Below are positions 51,616 to 59,928 of a stretch of DNA of 64,000 bases, piece by piece; position 1 is the stretch's first letter, and every line of letters starts with the position of its first letter. The position numbers and the translations under genes are program-made. This DNA is from Abditibacterium sp. (GTDB lineage Bacteria; Armatimonadota; Abditibacteriia; Abditibacteriales; Abditibacteriaceae), in assembly GCA_030448265.1 (NCBI GenBank), contig JAUJNG010000008.1, forward strand, positions 113,846 to 177,845. Direction: 5' to 3'. The notes beneath the pieces were generated by a model. That model was not told the origin of the DNA and did not search any database. It saw nothing but the letters and a program-made list of their open reading frames with translations.

Positions 51616-52066
51616 TCAGGGCGTTGTTCCCGTGTGTTTGGCCCGCTGGGCGGGAATCCACCGGTAGAGCGTGGGAATGGAGATGCCCAGTTTTTGCGCC
51701 ACATCTTTGGGCAAAACGCCGCTGTCGAGAAGCTGCTGTGCCACTTGGAGTTTGGAAGGCGTCATTTTGGGCTTGCGCCCACCGACGCGCCCCTGCGCTC
51801 TCGCCGCATCGAGTCCCGCCCTCGTTCGTTCGACCCGTAATTCCCGCTAAATCTTTGACCCTGCGCCCCAACCGGTCGAGTTTCCACACCGCGAGCGTGT
51901 CGCCCGCGCGCAGGTGTTCGAGAGCGCGCTGCAGGCCAGGGCGCTCGCGCTTGGAGCCGGAGAGTTTGTCTTGGTAGATGCGCTCGCATGCCGCGTTTTG
52001 CAGGGCGGTGGTTTGCGGGTCGAGGTTCTGGTCGTGGGTCGAGACGCGCGCGTAGCCGATTTTCAT
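51616..52066 (-). pseudogene. Serine recombinase/resolvase with internal deletion
   Basis: The start (MKIGYARVSTHDQNLDPQTT) carries the catalytic Ser region YARVSTHDQ; LDRLGRRVKDLAGI ends the catalytic domain's recognisable part. The usual helix E region (about 50 residues, ending in RERTRAGL) is absent: KDLAGITG is followed almost at once by RTRAGLDAARAQGRVGGRKP one base out of frame. That frame continues with an HTH (VAQQLLDSGVLPKDVAQKLG, ISIPTLYRW) to a stop at 51616. Thus an internal deletion with frame change has killed a resolvase or invertase. Confidence 0.85.
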
Positions 52067-52210
52067 AGCAATAACACCGATTCAGGGCGAGATTTTCTCC
52101 CAAAACCGCCGTTTGAAACCACGGATTTTGACACAAGATGTCAATTCCAGGCAGGTTTTGGCCAGTCGCTGATGTCATTGATGATCGGGGCTTTGGCTAA
52201 AATTTCCTTC

Positions 52211-53137
52211 ATGCCATTACTTTCACCACACGCGATTGCGGATCATCCTGTTCTCACCGCTTCGCAACGGGAGGAAATCAGCCGTTTTTGGGATGAAAAC
52301 GGCTACTACGTCCTGGAAAATGCGCTTTTGAGCGAAGAAGTCGAAGCATTGCGCGCCGAAACCGCGCGCATTTGCGCCGGTGAAGCCGGAGAGATTCGCG
52401 GCGCCGAGCCGCGAAAAGAAGGCGAAAGCGATGACGCATTGCTCCAGCGCTTTTTGTGCATCCACTTCCCGCACAAAATCTCGCCCCTGATGCACGATAT
52501 GCTGTCTCATCCCGCGATTGTGGAGGTTTTGACGTCTGTGATTGGCCCCGATGTCAAGGCGATGCAGTCGATGCTCTTCATCAAAGCGGCGGGCAAACCA
52601 GGCCAAGCGTGGCACCAGGACGAAGACTACATCCCCACGCGCGACCGCAGTTTGTGCGGCGCCTGGATCGCGCTCGACAATGCCACAACCGAAAACGGCT
52701 GCCTGTGGATTATTCCTGGCTCTCACAAGCCTGGAATTTTGTGGGATCAGGAATGGCACGCCGACCGCCGCTTCGACTGCGCCCTCGAATCGGTGGGCTT
52801 TCCTTACAGCGACGAAGACGCCATTCCGGTTGAAGTTCCCGCCGGAAGCGTGGTGTTTTTCAACGGCTATACGCTCCATCGCAGCCTGCCCAACACAGCG
52901 CCGTCGGGCTATCGCCGTGCGCTGGTGAACCATTACATGAGCGCCCAGAGTTTTTTGCCATGGCAGCACGCCCGCGAAGGTGAACGGGTGAACATGGCCA
53001 AACTCGATTTCCGCGACATCGTGATGGTCGCCGGAAGCGACCCGTTCGCTCACAAAGGCCTGGAACATCGCACCGCGCCGCACGTTCGCGCGGCGGGCGA
53101 CGGCGGCTGCTCCAATGGTCTGGAATACGAAGATTAA
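52211..53137 (+). CDS. Phytanoyl-CoA dioxygenase family protein 1
   Basis: 308 residues, Fe(II)/2-oxoglutarate oxygenase. Iron ligands are WHQDED (HxD) and the His of GYTLHRSLPNTAP; the Arg for 2-oxoglutarate is in GYRRALVNHY. WIALDNATTENGCLWIIPGSHKPG is the family core. Family members hydroxylate small organic substrates; the substrate here is unknown. It is transcribed toward the AraC gene and ends at a shared terminator. The ATG at 52211 has no good ribosome-binding site. Confidence 0.86.
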   Translation: MPLLSPHAIADHPVLTASQREEISRFWDENGYYVLENALLSEEVEALRAETARICAGEAGEIRGAEPRKEGESDDALLQRFLCIHFPHKISPLMHDMLSHPAIVEVLTSVIGPDVKAMQSMLFIKAAGKPGQAWHQDEDYIPTRDRSLCGAWIALDNATTENGCLWIIPGSHKPGILWDQEWHADRRFDCALESVGFPYSDEDAIPVEVPAGSVVFFNGYTLHRSLPNTAPSGYRRALVNHYMSAQSFLPWQHAREGERVNMAKLDFRDIVMVAGSDPFAHKGLEHRTAPHVRAAGDGGCSNGLEYED

Positions 53138-53165
53138 TGGCAGCGAGAAAACTCGCTTGACTTCA

Positions 53166-53197
53166 AAAAGGCCCGATGATGATTCATCGGGCCTTTT
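53166..53197. terminator. Bidirectional terminator between PhyH and AraC genes
   Basis: AAAAGGCCCGATGA (53166-53179) pairs with TCATCGGGCCTTTT (53184-53197) around TGAT. The right arm contains the stop codon of the AraC gene. Confidence 0.88.
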
Positions 53198-54056
53198 CTT
53201 TTGGTTCACTCATCCCATTGTGCAGCCGTTGCAGTGTCGAAGGCGGCAAACGTTTCCCCTCGGCGGCGAGGCGCTGCGTTTCGCGCGGGGTCAATCCGTA
53301 AACGCCTTTGAAAACGCGCGAAAAGTGAAAAGGCGATTGGAATCCCGTCAATTCGGCGACGCGCGCCACCGAGTAGTTGGAGCGCGACAGCAGCAGCGCC
53401 GCCCGTTCCAGGCGCATCAGACGAAACATGGCCAGGGGCGAATTCCCCAGCGTTTTTTGGAAAATGCGGCACAGATATTCGGGAGAGACGCAGGCGGCAC
53501 TCGCGATGGTTTTGAGTTCCAACCTCGCCGCCGCATCCTTTTCGATCTGACCCGCCATAAAGGTGATGGCTCGCTGCACCGGATCGGGCCAGTGAGCGAG
53601 CGAAACGGAGTGGACTTCGGTTTCTCCAGTGAGAAACGCCGTCAGCAGAGTTGACGCCAATACATCGCGCAGGGAAGCCGAACCCTGGGGCGACCATGTG
53701 ATCAAGTGACCAAACAAGGTGTCGAGCAAATCGCCGTCGGCAACCTGCCTGATCAGGGGCCACTCAGAGGGCGGCGGCAAAGCAGGTTCCCCTTCCTCAA
53801 TGGAGAAATGAAAAAACCCGTGGCGCGTGTTGCGCTCTTTGTCCCAGATGAACTGATCGATGCAAGGGGGACGGCAGAGCAGCAACGATCCCTGAGGCAA
53901 CCCGATTTCCTGTTGCCGGTTGCCCTTTCGATAGAAGTATTGGGCGTTTCCCTCGACCATCCAGACGAACTCGTAATCCCGCAAGTGGCGCGGGCCAAAC
54001 GTCGCTCCTGGCGGATAAAAAGCGATGCTGGGACAAGAAGCAAGCGACAAAATCAT
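53184..54056 (-). CDS. AraC-family transcriptional regulator 1
   Basis: 290 residues. N-terminal cupin-like sensor (GPRHLRDYEFVWMVEGNAQY; GLPQGSLLLCRPPCID) and C-terminal double helix-turn-helix (TIASAACVSPEYLCRIFQKTL; VARVAELTGFQSPFHFSRVFKGVYG). It probably senses a sugar and acts on the fucosidase gene, which is divergent across about 290 bp. The stop is inside the shared terminator. Confidence 0.9.
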   Translation of the reverse strand: MILSLASCPSIAFYPPGATFGPRHLRDYEFVWMVEGNAQYFYRKGNRQQEIGLPQGSLLLCRPPCIDQFIWDKERNTRHGFFHFSIEEGEPALPPPSEWPLIRQVADGDLLDTLFGHLITWSPQGSASLRDVLASTLLTAFLTGETEVHSVSLAHWPDPVQRAITFMAGQIEKDAAARLELKTIASAACVSPEYLCRIFQKTLGNSPLAMFRLMRLERAALLLSRSNYSVARVAELTGFQSPFHFSRVFKGVYGLTPRETQRLAAEGKRLPPSTLQRLHNGMSEPKEKAR

Positions 54057-54249
54057 GAAATCGCCTTCGATAACACGCCTGGCTGCCGGCTGGCGTCCTC
54101 CTGTTTGATAGGCTTAATTTTGGCTTTGTTGTGCCGGCATTGCGACCACAAGCCTTTGACCCGCGCGATTGGGGACGGCGCCAGCTAGGGCGCAACATCT
54201 TCCGACTCGCTGAGGATGCTCTCCCCAACCCGCGACACTAATTTTAGAA

Positions 54250-54337
54250 TCAGTCTGAAAAGTGCTGAAAAGTGGCGGTCTGGCTGTCTTGGTAGCGCCA
54301 CGATGAATCGTGGCGCTACCAAGACTTTTCAGACTGA
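54250..54337. repeat. Nested palindrome upstream of the fucosidase gene
   Basis: Outer 14-bp arms TCAGTCTGAAAAGT and complement (54250-54263, 54324-54337) are of the same family as 51210-51355. The inner 19-bp arms GTCTTGGTAGCGCCACGAT (54286-54304) and exact complement (54307-54325) form a near-uninterrupted hairpin. Confidence 0.9.
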
Positions 54338-54349
54338 CTCTTAGAACTT

Positions 54350-55482
54350 ATGACCATTCCTTCCTACCTGCAACGTTTTCAAGAGGCCGGCGACGACCCA
54401 GGCGGACGCGAGGCGGCCCTGCGCTGGTTCGCTCAGGCCAAATTCGGCCTGTTTTTGCACTACGGGCTTTACAGCCTGCTGGGGCGGGGCGAGTGGGTGA
54501 TGTTTAACGAAAAAATTCCCGTCGCGCAGTATGAAAAGCTCAAAGAGCAGTTCACCGCACACCGCTTCGACGGCGGGGCCATCGCCGATTTAGCGGTCGA
54601 GGCCGGAATGCAATACATCACCATCACGACGCGCCATCACGACAGCTTTTGCCTTTTTGCCACCCAGCAGACCGATTCCAACTCCTCCAAGCGCCGTGCG
54701 GGCGCGATTTGGTGGGCGAACTGGCCCTCGCGTGCCGCGAGCGCGAGCTGGGATTATTTCTCTACTACTCCTATGCGGCGGACTGGCGGCATCCCTATTT
54801 CTTTCCGCGCGAGGCGGGCTGCACTTTCGCGCGCCCCGCTTACGACCCGCCCGATCCGGCGTATCGCTGGCAAAGCGACGCCGACATGGCGCGCTACATC
54901 GAGTTCGTCCATCACCAACTGCGCGAATTGTTGACGCAATATGGCCCCGTTGCCGGTGTGTGGTTCGACCCGATTCTGCCCTATTATTTGCGTCCCGACC
55001 TGTTCCCCATTGAAGAGACTTACGCCCTGATTCGCTCGCTCCAGCCGCACTGCCTAATTTCCTTCAAGCAGGGCGCCAACGGAACGGAAGATTTCGCCGC
55101 GCCGGAGTTTGCCGCCTATCCGCTCGGCGAGCGGGTGCGCCAGCACGGCGGGAATGACGCTTCGGTTGCCCTCGCGCAAGCGGCGTGGGAAGCGAATAAA
55201 GACAAGCACAACGAAATCTGCGCCTGTATGCACCCGTCGTGGGGCTACCACGAAGGCCCCGACCAGGCGCACAAAACGCCCGATGACGTTCGGGCGATGC
55301 TGGCCAACGCCGCCGCGAGCCGTTGCAATTTGCTGCTCAACACGGGGCCTTTGCCCGATGGAAGCATTCACGCTACCGATGCGGCCACGCTGCGCGCGGT
55401 GGGTGAGAGAATTCGCGCCGCAGGTTTTCCGGCGCCCTCGCTTGCGGCTCCCGCAGTGGATTCCCACGGCGGTTTGGCGTGA
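54350..55482 (+). CDS. GH29-type alpha-L-fucosidase, one frameshift
   Basis: About 377 residues once mended. The start carries WFAQAKFGLFLHYGLYSLLG (GH29 GxFxHWG region with Y for W) and AGMQYITITTRHHDSFCLF. The nucleophile Asp is in YGPVAGVWFDPIL. NLLLNTGPLPDGSI is the family's conserved end. The frame shifts at about 54690: TDSNSSK is followed by APCGRDLVGELALACRERELG one base away (a missing base). Two open pieces are 54350-54934 and the reading that ends at 55482. It lacks the C-terminal beta domain of longer fucosidases. Confidence 0.82.
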
Positions 55483-55505
55483 GGTTCAGCAGGGGGCAAA
55501 TTATT

Positions 55506-56947
55506 TCAATGGCGCACGTCCACGTCGAAACGTTCGGTGTGATAGCCAGGCCAGGAGCGCGCGCGCCGCGAGGCCGTGCTGTCGCCGCGTAGCGGTTTTT
55601 CGATGAGTTGCCCATCGGCCACGGCGTCCGAGCCGCGTGCGATGTGGCGCCGCGTGAGTTCCTCTCGCAGTTCGCGTCGTTTTTCGTCGTGTTGAGGCTG
55701 GCGCGCGAGATCGGTGAGTTCGTGCGGGTCGGATTCGAGGTCGAAGAGTTGCTCCTGGCCGCCTTCGGGATAGAAAATACTTCCAGCGCCCGTCGGTGAG
55801 CGCGCAGCACGCCCCAGCAGGATGCGCGGCTTCGAGATAGTGGCGCGTGGGCGCTTCGCCCTGGAGCAAAGCGAGCAGGTTTTGCCCGTCACACCCTGGC
55901 GGCGCTTCACCTCCGGCGGCGGCGGCCAGAGTTGGCATGATATCGGCGTGGGTGACCGGAGTTGAAACCCTGGCGCCGCAATGTCGCTCCCAACTCGCGG
56001 GCAGGCGCAGCGCGAAGGGAACGTGAGATGCGCCTTCGTGAAAAAACGCCTTCGAGCCGGAATGATGGTCGCCGAGCAGTTCGCCGTGATCGGAGCAATA
56101 CAAAATCAGGGTTTCGCGGAACAATTCCAGATCTTGCAGCGCGGCGAAAACGCGGCCCATGTTGTAATCGCACTGCGTGATGAGGCCGTAATAAGCCGAC
56201 CGCGCTTCGCGGATGATTTCGGGTGAAAGCAGATCCATCGACTCTTGTTCGCGCGCCCGTTTAAAGGCTTCGGGACACTCCTCGCCGCTCCATTCGCCAA
56301 TGAAGGGCGCCGGAATATCGCTGTTGCGATACATCGAATAGTAGGGTTCGGGCGGTCGAGGCGGGCGGGTGCGGCTTGGAAAACGAACACCACAGCAAAA
56401 ACGGTCTGGTCGGGTCGCGGCGCTCTAAAATGTAATCCACACACTGCTCGGCGATCCACGAAGTCAGCGTCAAAATCTCCGGCACCGTCGCCAGAGTGGG
56501 ATAGAGTTCGGTTTGTCCCAGGCCGTGCCGCATCGGCTGAAACGGTAGGCCCGAACGCGCCATCTGGCGATAATAGTCAGCGGGCAAAATCATCTCTTCC
56601 CAACCGTGACGGCAACGCTGTGGGCCAAAGTGCATCTTGCCGATGGCCGCCGTTTGATAGCCCAGTTCACGCAGCACGGTCGGCAGCGTGTTCGCTTCAC
56701 CGAAGTATTTTGAGGTGTCGCCGTTGCCGGTCATGCCGTGCGCGTAGACAGTTTTGCCGGTCATGATCGAAGCACGCGCTGGAACGCAAAGCGGGCAGTC
56801 GGCATAGGCGGCGTCGAAGCGCACGCCTTCGCGACACAAATGGTCGAAGTGCGGCGTGCGCATCCAGGCGGGTGCGCGCGGGCCGCAAGTATCGAAGCGC
56901 TGCTGATCGGTCGTGATGAGCAGAATGTTGGGCTGTTGAATGCTCAT
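55506..56947 (-). CDS. Type I sulfatase, two frameshifts
   Basis: About 480 residues once mended. The formylglycine site is CVPAR in DCPLCVPARASIMTGKTVYA (C-x-P-x-R), and the metal-binding start is NILLITTDQQRFD. Further metal residues lie in YCSDHGELLGDHHSGSK. A frameshift at about 56363-56369 (a GGG in the sequence) separates CSFSKPHPP from PPEPYYSMYRNSDIP; a second at 55774-55777 (AAAA) separates DGRWKYF from YPEGGQEQLFDLESDPHEL. Both are single-base changes. It removes sulfate from a sugar, consistent with the adjacent fucosidase; needs a formylglycine-generating or anaerobic maturase elsewhere. Confidence 0.85.
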
Positions 56948-56980
56948 GGCGTGCCTCTTGATTGTGCTTTCAATCCGAAA

Positions 56981-57105
56981 TCAATGCCCCCGCGTTTATA
57001 AACTTCGCGCCATTTGGCCAGTGCGGGATAAGCTCTGGTGGGTTTGGCGAGCGAGCATTCGTTGGGCTGCAAGATGCGCGGGATGGCGCATTTTTGCTCC
57101 TGCTT
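56981..57105 (-). pseudogene. Remnant of a phytanoyl-CoA dioxygenase 3' end
   Basis: The DNA from 56981 matches the 3' end of the PhyH gene at 58992 (TGTGAACTTCGCGCCATTTG versus TATAAACTTCGCGCCATTTG), then jumps to a piece corresponding to about 59218-59275 (GCGAGCATTCGTTGGGCTGC). The roughly 155 bp between these pieces is missing. It follows the stop codon of the PhyH gene at 57106. It is a decayed duplicate. Confidence 0.75.
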
Positions 57106-57935
57106 TCAGTGCTGCGCGCCGCTCCAGCCATCGCCGCAGGGGCCGCCACCTTGATACTCCTGAACGGAAGTCACGGCTTCGCCGCGCATATTGAGAACCG
57201 GATGGTAGAACCTGGCGACCTGCTGCGACGCCTCGTCGATGTAGTGGCCGATGAAGGTGCGGCGCCAGCGATGGGAAGTGCGGTTGGGGCCGGAGCCGTG
57301 AATCAGGTTGCCGCTAAAAACATCGTCGCGCCGCGCGGCACGGACACCGGAACCGGCTTCTGGTCGCGCGGAAAGTGGCCGATGTGCGAGTCGCCGTAGT
57401 TCAGCCAGCGCTCTTTGCTCTTCTCGCTGGGGCACAAAATGTCGCCGCGATGCGAGCCAGGCACGACATAGAGGCAGCCGTTATCCAGATCCGCGTCATC
57501 AATGGCCGTCCACGCCGCGATGCAGGTCGCGGGCTGCGCCACAAGATAAAAGTTGTCCTGGTGCATTCCCTGCCCTTTGGCGCCAGGCGGCTTGAAATAA
57601 TACATCGTCTGCGCTCCCAGAGCCGGCTTTTCCAGGAGTGATTCGAGCACCGCCGCGACGTTGGGGTTGAGAAACCATTCCTGCACTTGCTGGCTGTGGC
57701 GATGGGGATTCATGGCGCGCACCTGGCGCTGAGTCGGGTCGATCTCCTGGAAGGAAGAACCGCCGTCGAAAACCCTGCCATCGCCGATTTTGTAGGCCTC
57801 GAAGAAATCCTCGATTTCCTGGATTTGTGGGGCAGAAAACAGGTCGGGAACAATGCAGTAGCCCTGAAGTTCAAACTGGCGCTTTTGCGATGCGCCGAGC
57901 AGGGGCAAAACGGGGGTGGTTGCAGATGGAGTCAT
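57106..57935 (-). CDS. Phytanoyl-CoA dioxygenase family protein 2, one frameshift
   Basis: About 276 residues once mended. Iron ligands MHQDNFYL (HxD) and the distal His in SGNLIHGSGPN; 2-oxoglutarate Arg in NRTSHRWRRTFIGHY. WTAIDDADLDNGCLYVVPGSHRG is the core. The frame breaks in the AAAAA at 57316-57320: GATMFLAAT-stop versus FSGNLIHGS. Adding one base restores it. The first piece alone is 57303-57935. Divergent from the second AraC regulator across about 70 bp. Confidence 0.83.
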
Positions 57936-58008
57936 GACTGAAAGATTAGCACCTCGCGTGTCGCGCTCGAATGGATTAGCCTGCTAACTTCCTGTAATAT
58001 CTTGCTGG

Positions 58009-58878
58009 ATGTTTTCTCGTCTCCAAACGCCGTATGCGCCCGTTACCCAGCTTATTTGCGGTCAGTTTCGTCATCAAGGGCCCTCCTACTCGAACTGGCG
58101 ACCCAGGGGCAGTGAGGATTGGCTGCTGATTTACACCGATGGCGGGGCGGGTCAGTTCAGCACACGCCTGGGTTTTCTGACCGCGCGCGAGGGCGAGGTT
58201 GTGCTTTACGCGCCTGGTGATTTGCAAGATTATCGCACCTCGCCTGGGGCGGATCATTGGGATTTAACCTGGGTTCACTTCCGGCCCCGACCGCATTGGG
58301 AAGCCTGGCTGCATTGGCCACACCACGAAAATGGCCTCCGATACCTGGAGTTGTCGGGCAATGAAAGCCGTGAACCATTTCGCGCGGCCCTGGGGCGAAT
58401 GTGGGAATTTTCACGGCGTAGTATTCCTGGGGCGCTCGATTTCGCTTCGAATGCTTTGGAAGAAGCACTGCTGTGGGCCAGTGTCGCGGCTTCGGGCACG
58501 GAGGACGCCACGCCCGACGAGCGTGTGCGTCAGGCTGCCGATTACTTGTCCGCGCATTTGCAGGAGCCGTTTCGTCTGGAAAAACTGGCAGCGCGCTGCG
58601 GTCTCTCCATGTCGCGTCTTGCTCATCTGTTTAAAGAGCAGACTGGACTCCCCCCACAACAGTTTTTGGAACACAGGCGGATGCAGCATGCTTGCCACCT
58701 GCTCCGTTTAACCGGACTCAGCGTTGCCGAGGTCGCACACGAAGTGGGATATGACGACCCATTTTATTTTTCGAAGCGCTTTCGTCGCAGTGTGGGGCAA
58801 AGCCCGCTTCGCTTTCGTCGCCAACTCGATGCACAAGAGTTTAGTAGCGGTTCAGTTGCGGGCGACGCCGAGGTTTGA
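58009..58878 (+). CDS. AraC-family transcriptional regulator 2
   Basis: 289 residues. N-terminal sensor (SEDWLLIYTDGGAGQFSTR; GEVVLYAPGDLQDYRTSPG) and C-terminal tandem HTH (LEKLAARCGLSMSRLAHLFK; SVAEVAHEVGYDDPFYFSKRF, then RRSVGQSPLRFR). It lies between two PhyH genes, divergent from one; it may regulate both. Related in type to the first AraC regulator at 53184. Confidence 0.9.
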   Translation: MFSRLQTPYAPVTQLICGQFRHQGPSYSNWRPRGSEDWLLIYTDGGAGQFSTRLGFLTAREGEVVLYAPGDLQDYRTSPGADHWDLTWVHFRPRPHWEAWLHWPHHENGLRYLELSGNESREPFRAALGRMWEFSRRSIPGALDFASNALEEALLWASVAASGTEDATPDERVRQAADYLSAHLQEPFRLEKLAARCGLSMSRLAHLFKEQTGLPPQQFLEHRRMQHACHLLRLTGLSVAEVAHEVGYDDPFYFSKRFRRSVGQSPLRFRRQLDAQEFSSGSVAGDAEV

Positions 58879-58882
58879 AGTT

Positions 58883-58953
58883 TGTAGTAGCGCCGCAAGG
58901 CGCGTCTCGCAGCAGCCTCACACTTTCTAAACGCGCCCTACGGCGCTACTACA
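58883..58953. repeat. 23-bp inverted repeat after the AraC gene
   Basis: TGTAGTAGCGCCGCAAGGCG (arm 58883-58905) pairs with its near-complement at 58931-58953 (CGCCCTACGGCGCTACTACA). Located between converging genes. Confidence 0.85.
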
Positions 58954-58991
58954 CACCTGCTGTCTTCTCACAATGAGCCACTAACCAAAAA

Positions 58992-59813
58992 TCAATGCCC
59001 GCCACGCTTGTGAACTTCGCGCCATTTGGCCAGTTCGGGATAGGCTCTGGTGGGATCGGCGTAAGTGTTGCCAGCCAAATCGACGCCGCGCGCCAGATAA
59101 ATCTGATGGCCGTCATCGGGCATACATTTCACGCTGGTGGGCATGTAGCGCATAGTGTAGCCGCAACGCCGTTGGCTGCTGGTGTTGGGCGGGCTGCCGT
59201 GCATGAGCCTGCCGTCATGGAGCGAGCATTCATTGGGCTGCAAGATGCACGGGACGGCGCGTTCTTCCTCGCGCTGCTCTCTCAAAATTTCGGTGTTGAA
59301 CACGTTTTTGGCAGTGTCAACTGCGTCGTAATCGGAGTAGCCTTGGCGCCCACTGTTGTGAGTGCGTGGAATCACCGACATACCTCCGTTTTCGGGACTG
59401 GACGGATCAATGGCGAGCCAGACCGTGATGACTTCCATTGGATTCAAGCGGCTACCCCAGTAAAACGAATCTTCATGCCAAGGCACGCGCTTGCCGTCGC
59501 CCTGGGGTTTGGAGATAAAGTGGCTGCTCCACAGCGCGATATTCGGCCCGATGATCGGCTCGATCAAATCCAGGACTGCGTCATCGAAGAGCCAATCGAA
59601 CAGCTTGGGGTCGGCGAAATGCGGCACGTCCATCGCTTCGGGGCGAAAACCTTCAGGTAACTTGGCCAGTTTCTCTTCGAAGTGGTTTTGGAGCGCCTCG
59701 AACTTGGCGGGCGCGAAAACCGGCTGGTTGTAGATCAAATAGCCTTCGCGGTTGTAGAACTCGACGTGTTCGACAGAAAGACGCGGGCGCGTTGTGGTTT
59801 CTAATGTGAGCAT
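58992..59813 (-). CDS. Phytanoyl-CoA dioxygenase family protein 3
   Basis: 273 residues. Iron ligands WHEDSFYWG (HxD with E inside) and DGRLMHGSPPN; Arg in SSQRRCGYTMRYMP. VWLAIDPSSPENGGMSVIPRTHN is the core. ATG at 59813 is preceded by AAGGATGA. Its 3' end is the source, or a cousin, of the remnant at 56981-57105. Substrate unknown; likely part of the same sugar locus. Confidence 0.9.
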   Translation of the reverse strand: MLTLETTTRPRLSVEHVEFYNREGYLIYNQPVFAPAKFEALQNHFEEKLAKLPEGFRPEAMDVPHFADPKLFDWLFDDAVLDLIEPIIGPNIALWSSHFISKPQGDGKRVPWHEDSFYWGSRLNPMEVITVWLAIDPSSPENGGMSVIPRTHNSGRQGYSDYDAVDTAKNVFNTEILREQREEERAVPCILQPNECSLHDGRLMHGSPPNTSSQRRCGYTMRYMPTSVKCMPDDGHQIYLARGVDLAGNTYADPTRAYPELAKWREVHKRGGH

Positions 59814-59928
59814 GAATCATCCTTCTTGATTGGTCGCCAATCTGGACAACTTTGTTTACAGCACGCTACTGGTCACGATAACTTCTTAGCTATGACCGGC
59901 AGCAGCCGGAAAATCGAGGCGAAGTCGC

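Noticed and set aside
51914..52210. Extended N-terminus for the first PhyH protein
   Set aside because: It lies opposite the resolvase remnant and adds no homologous sequence.
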